From: Symsagittifera roscoffensis
Taxonomy: Eukaryota; Xenacoelomorpha; Acoela; Convolutidae
Length of the DNA stretch: 64,000 bases
NCBI RefSeq assembly: GCF_963678635.1
Contig: NC_087066.1
Span: forward strand, 33,423,301-33,487,300
Direction of reading: 5' to 3'
Shown here one piece after another: positions 59,463-64,000 of the stretch. How positions within the stretch are numbered: position 1 is the first letter of the stretch; each line of letters starts with the position of its first letter. Position numbers and translations under genes: made by a program. Under the pieces are notes generated by a model. It saw only the letters and a list, made by a program, of their open reading frames with translations. It was not told where the DNA came from and did not search any database.

Positions 59463-60702
59463 CCACCAAAAGCAATTTCAGAGAGGAAGCAAGTTCAGAT
59501 AGAAGGATATTCATATGAAAATATATTAGGAATCCGAAATAGTCAAATCGAATTTGCAATCGAATTTCTCAACCAAAACCAAATTAACGAAAAACGCACG
59601 TTCGGTGCTTCGAACAGAATGATTAACGTAGAAACTGTGTATAAAAAATATGAAAACCCAACGAAGTGAGTGCAACCGTAACAAAAGTTTATCATCCAAC
59701 CGTTTCACTTTTTCTGGCCCCAAGTGTTTAGTCCAACGTATTTTATTTCGAAACATCAGACCCCTTTTTCTTAGCTTAATCAATAATTTGAATTGATATA
59801 AAACATCAATTTCAAAAAGTTACAAATCTCGAGAAAAAATTCAAGGATGGATGCCATATATAGGAGGGAGTAGTATGCATATAGTGCACTATGATCGGGG
59901 GGTTGTCATACATGGATAACCATTACGTATAGATCATAATTGTCACTATGTATAATATGACAACCAATGGTCACCATGCAAAAATCGTAATTGTCACCAT
60001 AAGTTATTTTATACCTAATAGTCCCCATGTAATAATACTAGCTGTCAACATGTATTAAGTCTCCATGTAACCTGCAATAGTTTTTATTTGCAATGGTCAC
60101 CAAGTAAATTATGAATTTAACTAACAAATCATAGTGTAACAAATTTACAGTTGTCACTACAGTTAGGCTTAATATGAGTTGCGCTATCTGCACTCTTTCA
60201 ACCTTTTGTTCCTTCCTGACAGACATATGGACAACATAATTAATTGGTACGCAATAATCTATAAATTGAAAAATATATGGTATTAAACCATATCAAGTAA
60301 AAACTAATTAAAGAAAGCATTTGAGTCAAGAAAAGTTTCAGTATCATTAGCGTATACTGAATCCGGAGCATCACCATTAGAGTTTGTACTAAAAACCAAA
60401 TGTGCAATATTAATACAAATAGAACCACACATGGTGGAGTTAGAGTTTTGCATTGGAACTTGTGTCATCAGTTCTATGACTTGATTGAAATTCTCGGTTA
60501 TCCTTTGATAGATGTTGTTGTATTTAAAGAGAGAAAGAGAGACCGAGAGGATCGATAAAGTAATTAAAAAACTTCGGAGACATATCAGAGTCTTGTGTAT
60601 GTTCGAGTATTGTTGACATTAATTGTTTATAAAGGGTTTTGTAGAATAAGAGTTTTGTTGACCTGAAGCTAATTTTGAAAAGTTTTTAAAAAAGGACGAA
60701 TT
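59463..60702. other. Intergenic region with degenerate GTCACCATG repeats
   Basis: Between about 59930 and 60140 variants of TGTCACCATGTAA recur irregularly (TGTCACTATG, GGTCACCATG, TGTCACCATA, AGTCCCCATG, TGTCAACATG). The rest is AT-rich. An 85-codon ORF at 59526-59783 on the minus strand might be a first exon of the zinc-finger gene, but no donor supports it well. Confidence 0.4.
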
Positions 60703-60943
60703 TGTTAAGTTTCGGAGAAATGACCTCTCACTTTATAGAGAAGTCATTTCCCACTTTTTGGTTCAAAATAAGAATATGATTGGATATCGCACGATGTCAC
60801 GCGATATCGCGCGATGTCATATCACGAGATCAGATCTCAACAGGCGGTTAACTTTCCATACAGATAGAAGTTGATTTACTACTCTTTTATCGCTCTCTAA
60901 TTTAACTGTTGATTATACCCAGTTTTGCTGCCAACCTGTGTAA
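60703..60943 (+). mobile_element. Possible 5' LTR of a copia-type element
   Basis: Starts TGTTAAGTTTCGG, contains CTTTATAGAG (TATA-like) and ends just before a copia-style primer site. It ends GTGTAA rather than CA, and no 3' LTR copy lies in the window, so the limits are tentative. Inside, near 60783-60825, a pair of ATATCGCACGATGTCA-like units forms dyads around GCGATATCGC. Confidence 0.4.
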
Positions 60944-60958
60944 GGTTATGAGCCAAGC
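60944..60958 (+). other. Possible initiator tRNA-Met internal primer site
   Basis: GGTTATGAGCCAAGC differs at two positions from GGTTATGGGCCCAGC, the complement of the anticodon arm of initiator tRNA-Met. Copia-type elements are known to prime from this internal tRNA segment. It lies 747 bases upstream of a copia-like gag. Confidence 0.5.
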
Positions 60959-61209
60959 TGCTAAAATAAATGTCAGAAGTCAAGATTGATTGACTTAACG
61001 AAAAAATACTGAGAGATCAAGCTGTAGTGTTGACACAGTTAAAGTCACAAAAAAAGACAAACGAGGAAAAAGTCAAAAAGAAGATAGTGAACTGGCAGAC
61101 AGACAACAGAGCAATACAAAGAGTCAGTGAGACAGGGCATTGAAACAATTCAGTAATCAGTGAAGTCTGGAGTCACACGGAAAGCTGAAAGAAGCACACG
61201 AAAAAAAGA

Positions 61210-61225
61210 TACACACAGAAAGAAA

Positions 61226-61269
<44 letters not shown>

Positions 61270-61281
61270 GAAAAAAAAAAC
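61210..61281 (+). repeat. (GA)n microsatellite
   Basis: An imperfect GA/GAAA run ending in a short poly(A), within the untranslated leader of the copia-like element. Confidence 0.9.
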
Positions 61282-61705
61282 AGTGATAGATAGAAACTGA
61301 CAAACTGTTCATTTTGATAAACTCATTTGATGTGGTGTTTTATAAATTTGTAGATACTTGTTGTTGCTTGGGGGGATCGTAATCCGTCGTTGCGAGATCT
61401 GAACTCCAATCAGATTTAAAAAATAGAAGTTCCACAAAAAAAAACACTCCAAAATTTCTATTGTGCTAATATATATTGATATGTATGAAGTCTGTGAAGT
61501 AACCTTAGCTTTGCTACATAGCTGATGTGTTATTCAGTACGCTTACGGTTAGGTTTTGGATCAGACTTAGGTAATGAGATATATGATTACTTATATTATG
61601 CGCTGCGTTATGTTTGCTGATATAATATAGTCTGAATTTTTGGTCATTGAAAAGTACGTGGAACATAAGATATATTTGTTCAGAGCAATACGGCTTAGGT
61701 GAAAA

Positions 61706-63079
61706 ATGTCTAAGTCAGAGAGAATAGTGTTTTCAGGAAAAGAAGAAGACTTTTTGTATTTTGCAGAGCAATTTGAGGCTAGAATTTTTCATCTTAAATT
61801 GAATAAAGTTATCAATAGAGAAGTAGATGAGAAAGATTTTGCACCCAGTGTTAGGAATAATGCTACTGTAAAACAGAGAGCGGCATCTTTAAGAAAAGGG
61901 AGGGAAATTTTAGGTGAAAAAGAATTGCATGTTTGGTATGAGTTGGTGCAATGTTTAGACAAAAAATCTGTTTTGTTTTAAGACCTTATGAAGGCAAGGG
62001 AAGTAAGGCTTGGGAAATTTTGTGCAAAAGGTTCAAAAGCGCCGAGAGACCTAGACTGCAGCAATTGATTTCAGATTTAACTTCGATAAGAATGAAAGCT
62101 AATGAGAGTGTAATCGATTATATCACTAGAGCTGAAGAGTTGCAGTATAATTTAGATGAAGTAGACGAGGGTTTAAGTGAAAAGATGTTTGTGTCAATCA
62201 TTCTTAAAGGCCTACCAAAAGAGTTCAATACGTTTAGTACCTTGGTTATGTTTAGCAAAGATGATAAAAGCTTGAACGAAATCAAGAAAGATTTGCTAAA
62301 CTTTGAAAGTGATCATAGAAATGAGAAGGAGGAGACTGAACATTCGTTTATTTCGAGAATAAAAACATGTTTTAGGTGCAATAAGACAGGACACATAGCA
62401 GCTCATTGTAGATCTAAGTTAGTGAATAAGGTTAACCAGTCATCTAGTGATAGACCTGTGAAATGTTTCAGGTGCTTAGAAATAGGACACATAGCTAGGG
62501 ATTGTAAGAAGGAATTTGAGAGAAAAAGCGTGAGAGAAGACCAGCTGTTAGCTGAAACTAATGAAACTCATTTTAGCTTTTACAACTCGGCTGAGAGAGT
62601 CGACGGTAACCTAGTTATAGATTCAGGCGCAAGATGCAGTATGATAAAGGATCAGAATTTATTTGTTGAGCTTGACCAGAGTTTTAGCGAAACTGTTGAA
62701 AACGCTAACAAAACGGAGTCTAAGGTTTTAGGTAAAGGAAGAGTTGAATTTTTTGTGAAAGATTGTCAAGGAAATTCGAAAAAAAATTTCAATGACTGAT
62801 TGTTCTTATGTACCAGAAAACTCAGAAAATTTAGTGTCAGTCTCAAAACTTACTAGAGGAGGAGCTAAAGTAGTTTTTGGACAACAGTCATGTATTGAGC
62901 AAGGAAATGGGACTGTTTATCCACTTAGTGAGCGAGGTAATCTTTTCATTTGGAAAATAATAGGATTTGGAAATCACAAAAAATTAAGTGTTGAAAAAAT
63001 GCAAAACAATTCTTCTGAGTTCAGAGTCAGTAAGACCTATTTTCGCAGAGAAACAGAGGAGAAGAATTTTAATGAGTAA
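61706..63079 (+). pseudogene. Ty1/copia gag and protease, frameshifted
   Basis: Frame 1 (61706-61981) starts MSKSERIVFSGKEEDFLYF and includes WYELVQCLDKK, typical of copia gag. Frame 2 covers SKAWEILCKRF, LKGLPKEFNTF, two CCHC knuckles (CFRCNKTGHIAAHC near 62369 and CFRCLEIGHIARDC near 62464) and the aspartic protease site LVIDSGARCSM (about 62611). Frame 3 begins near 62795 and gives YVPENSENLVSVSKLTRGGA, the block that follows protease in copia polyproteins. The frame changes sit at GTTTTAAG (about 61975) and at an eight-A run (about 62780). No integrase or reverse transcriptase follows, so only the 5' third remains. Confidence 0.8.
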
Positions 63080-64000
63080 AAGGAGAACTTGATAAAAGAC
63101 GATGATATAAGGAAAGAAGCTGAGCTGAAAAATGAACCTAGTAACAGGTTTTGCCTTGTTACTATTTTTTCCTTGTTAAGTGCTTGTAAAAGTGTTTCTG
63201 GAGTAGTGCAAGTTTAAGCAGATAATGGGGTTCATTTATTCTGAATTATGGTTTTTTACTGTTTTTTTTGACGATTTCAGAAAAGAAATTGATAACTAAC
63301 CTAGAAAAGATAAAAAAATATATATGTTTTTGCCAACTTTTAAAAACTTCAATTTAATAGTATACAACATTCTCAAACAGAAATTTACTTCAATATAGAA
63401 ATTCAGAGTTGAAACAGCAACATACAAAAACATACAGTTATCAGGTTGAGAAAATCATTTGAAGTTTTTAAGCAAAGGATTTATGGTATGAACTCTGCTT
63501 CGGATTATTGAATGTTCGTTGAAATGATACATTTTTCCATCTAAAATTCAATTTTCAAGCACAAATTTGTTCAAATTGGATTAAATTGGAAGATAGTAAA
63601 TGGAGCAGAAACTGATGACATACAAATTTGAGATAGAAACTCAATTTAATTCATTCAGAGTTTCGAGATAATTTTATAAAAATGTAGCTGTTAAATTATC
63701 TCTTGAGAAAAAATCCAACATTAAAGTGTAACGTTTGGAAAAATTTTTATGATTTGATATTTTAGGTAAGTTTGTATGAAAACTCAGATTTTGTGAAGAT
63801 TTTTTTGCGAAGTAAACCCAAATCCCACATCTTTTGAAAGATGATACATACAGCATAAATCAAAATTTTGCTTTCAAGATCTACACTTCGAAAATATTAA
63901 TGATCTACATTGGTTAAAAAAAACTTAAAAGTAAGTTTCTCTCCAAAAAATGATGTAGAAAGATTTTTCGGAGAAAAAAATATGGAGCTTGCTGAAAATT
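63080..64000. other. AT-rich sequence after the copia fragment
   Basis: No continuation of the copia polyprotein and no second LTR is visible. Many short near-repeats of GAAATTCAGAG/TTGAGATAGAAACTC type occur but no gene is supported. Confidence 0.4.

Noticed and set aside
59526-59783. 85-codon minus-strand ORF as first exon of the zinc-finger gene
   Set aside because: The position is suitable, but there is no convincing donor and no recognisable protein sequence.

Overview
The window is nuclear DNA of an animal, almost certainly an invertebrate whose species I cannot name. It is AT-rich, genes are sparse and interrupted by spliceosomal introns, and most of the sequence is repeats or dead mobile elements. 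Two cellular genes can be named from their protein sequence. One is LSM4 (minus strand, two coding exons, 33722-35396). The other is a SUDS3/BRMS1-type Sin3-HDAC complex subunit (minus strand, two exons, 35926-37548). Two more minus-strand coding blocks look like nuclear regulators: a three-finger C2H2 exon (58443-59462) and a spliced gene with SUMO-interaction-like motifs and a PLDFS motif (56313-57951). They may be one gene. A lone C2H2 finger exon lies at 38557-38685.

Layout. 1-11910 holds about four mosaic tandem copies of one unnamed AT-rich repeat (R1); diverged single copies sit at about 34630-34870 and 39840-40110. 12481-23140 is a complex satellite full of TTAACGTTAA-like motifs, with a 3784-bp higher-order period. 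Each unit carries a decayed exon pair and the C-terminal part of a protein-primed family B DNA polymerase of Polinton/Maverick type. A longer wreck of the same polymerase fills 23525-25450.

25246-34038 is a tandem duplication of a unit of about 2.44 kb. It holds the polymerase C-terminus, a truncated Penelope-like element (reverse transcriptase end plus GIY-YIG-like domain) and the last exon of LSM4. The second copy is interrupted by a GC-rich non-LTR retrotransposon (28284-31937) with a 2A-like motif, PHD-like finger, endonuclease, reverse transcriptase and C-terminal zinc knuckle. This insertion is flanked by 263-bp direct repeats. LSM4 therefore has two nearly identical terminal exons about 6.4 kb apart.

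40380-53540 is a second tandem array. Its units carry a 25-bp minisatellite, a conserved stem-loop and a long imperfect palindrome with arms of roughly 250-310 bp. 54813-55897 is a decayed LTR-retrotransposon gag, followed by an LTR-like segment and a tRNA-Lys-type primer site. A 322-bp hAT-type MITE with 8-bp target duplications lies in an intron at 56756-57077. 60703-63079 is the 5' part of a Ty1/copia element (LTR-like segment, initiator-tRNA-like primer site, gag with two zinc knuckles, protease) broken by two frameshifts.

There is no operon-like organisation. The interest lies in how the elements have shaped the locus, above all the duplicated LSM4 3' exon, the polymerase fragments carried inside a satellite, and the palindrome array. 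Assignments rest on reading the sequence and remembered family motifs; no search or alignment was run.
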